DNA of 64,000 nucleotides, from the NCBI RefSeq assembly GCF_049999945.1, contig NZ_JBLYUB010000013.1, forward strand, positions 138,866 through 202,865, given 5' to 3'. This document shows positions 63,877 through 64,000 of the stretch, in pieces. Source of the DNA: Planosporangium spinosum (GTDB taxonomy: Bacteria; Actinomycetota; Actinomycetes; Mycobacteriales; Micromonosporaceae). A program made the position numbers and the translations under genes. A model generated the notes under the pieces. It was not told the DNA's origin and did no database searches. It saw only the letters and a program-made list of their open reading frames with translations. Position 1 is the stretch's first letter. Each line of letters begins with the position of its first letter.

Positions 63877-64000
63877 TCTCTCTGCCCGCGGGGCCGCTGG
63901 AGATCATCTCTGGTGGTGATGCGGGTCCGGGCGGGTGGCGCGGTGCGCCGGCCTCGACCGGTTGCCCGATGGCGGCGGCGGTTTCACCGAATCGATGGAC

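Overview
The window is one stretch of chromosomal core genome from a high-GC actinomycete, most likely of the family Micromonosporaceae. The reasons are very high GC, many GTG starts overlapping upstream stops, the actinobacterial nucleoid protein mIHF, a BldD regulator with the c-di-GMP signature, a PriA that has lost its ATPase motifs, a RibM-type riboflavin transporter and a complete argCJBDFRGH cluster. I cannot name the genus. No tRNA, rRNA, IS element, prophage or CRISPR array is visible. Nearly all genes are on the + strand; only bldD and one orphan gene are on the - strand.

Layout. 1-2666: 3' end of alaS, ruvX, mltG, aroE. 2779-8690: an RsbR-RsbS-RsbT stressosome module continued by an ATPase-phosphatase fusion, a hybrid histidine kinase and a response-regulator phosphatase. 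8758-13316: aroC-aroK-aroB-aroQ, then efp-nusB. 13423-13911: bldD, reverse strand. 14017-23487: the pyrimidine operon pyrR-pyrB-pyrC-carA-carB-pyrD-pyrF behind a PyrR-type leader. 23555-27474: mihF, gmk, rpoZ, coaBC, metK. 27569-32750: priA, def, fmt, rsmB. 32844-34555: rpe and a receiver-GGDEF protein. 34672-38050: FMN riboswitch and ribE-ribM-ribAB-ribH. 38081-39815: a TcmP-like orphan and a deazaflavin-dependent reductase, divergent. 39965-41697: hisE, hisG and a PH-domain membrane protein. 41829-44283: infC-rpmI-rplT behind a long structured leader, then a SpoU methyltransferase. 44280-48073: leader region and pheS-pheT. 48175-52203: an amidohydrolase and a large LuxR-type ATPase regulator. 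52455-60973: argCJBDFRGH. 61125-63492: a small orphan, a 3-methyladenine glycosylase and tyrS. 63493-64000: terminators, then a strong promoter reading out of the window.

The genes form several pathway blocks: shikimate, UMP, riboflavin, arginine and the first histidine steps. Translation and replication housekeeping genes are interleaved. Control elements seen directly include a PyrR-binding hairpin that sequesters the pyrR ribosome binding site, an FMN riboswitch with a terminator, an attenuator-like leader before infC (which starts at AUC), and mutually exclusive hairpins after a 16-codon leader ORF before pheST. A terminator-like palindrome usually ends a unit, and a promoter with a -10 very close to the next start codon follows.

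The most unusual feature is a dispersed repeat of 72-108 bp lying exactly between adjacent operon genes (aroB/aroQ twice, ribM/ribAB, before pheS, argB/argD). Nearly every copy is itself a micro-ORF starting with MSE or VSE. Where an upstream gene adjoins, its start overlaps that gene's stop; in most copies its stop overlaps the next start (ATGA), and its 3' end carries the Shine-Dalgarno sequence of the next gene. carB carries two in-frame insertions, at least one built of similar GAGCG-rich sequence.
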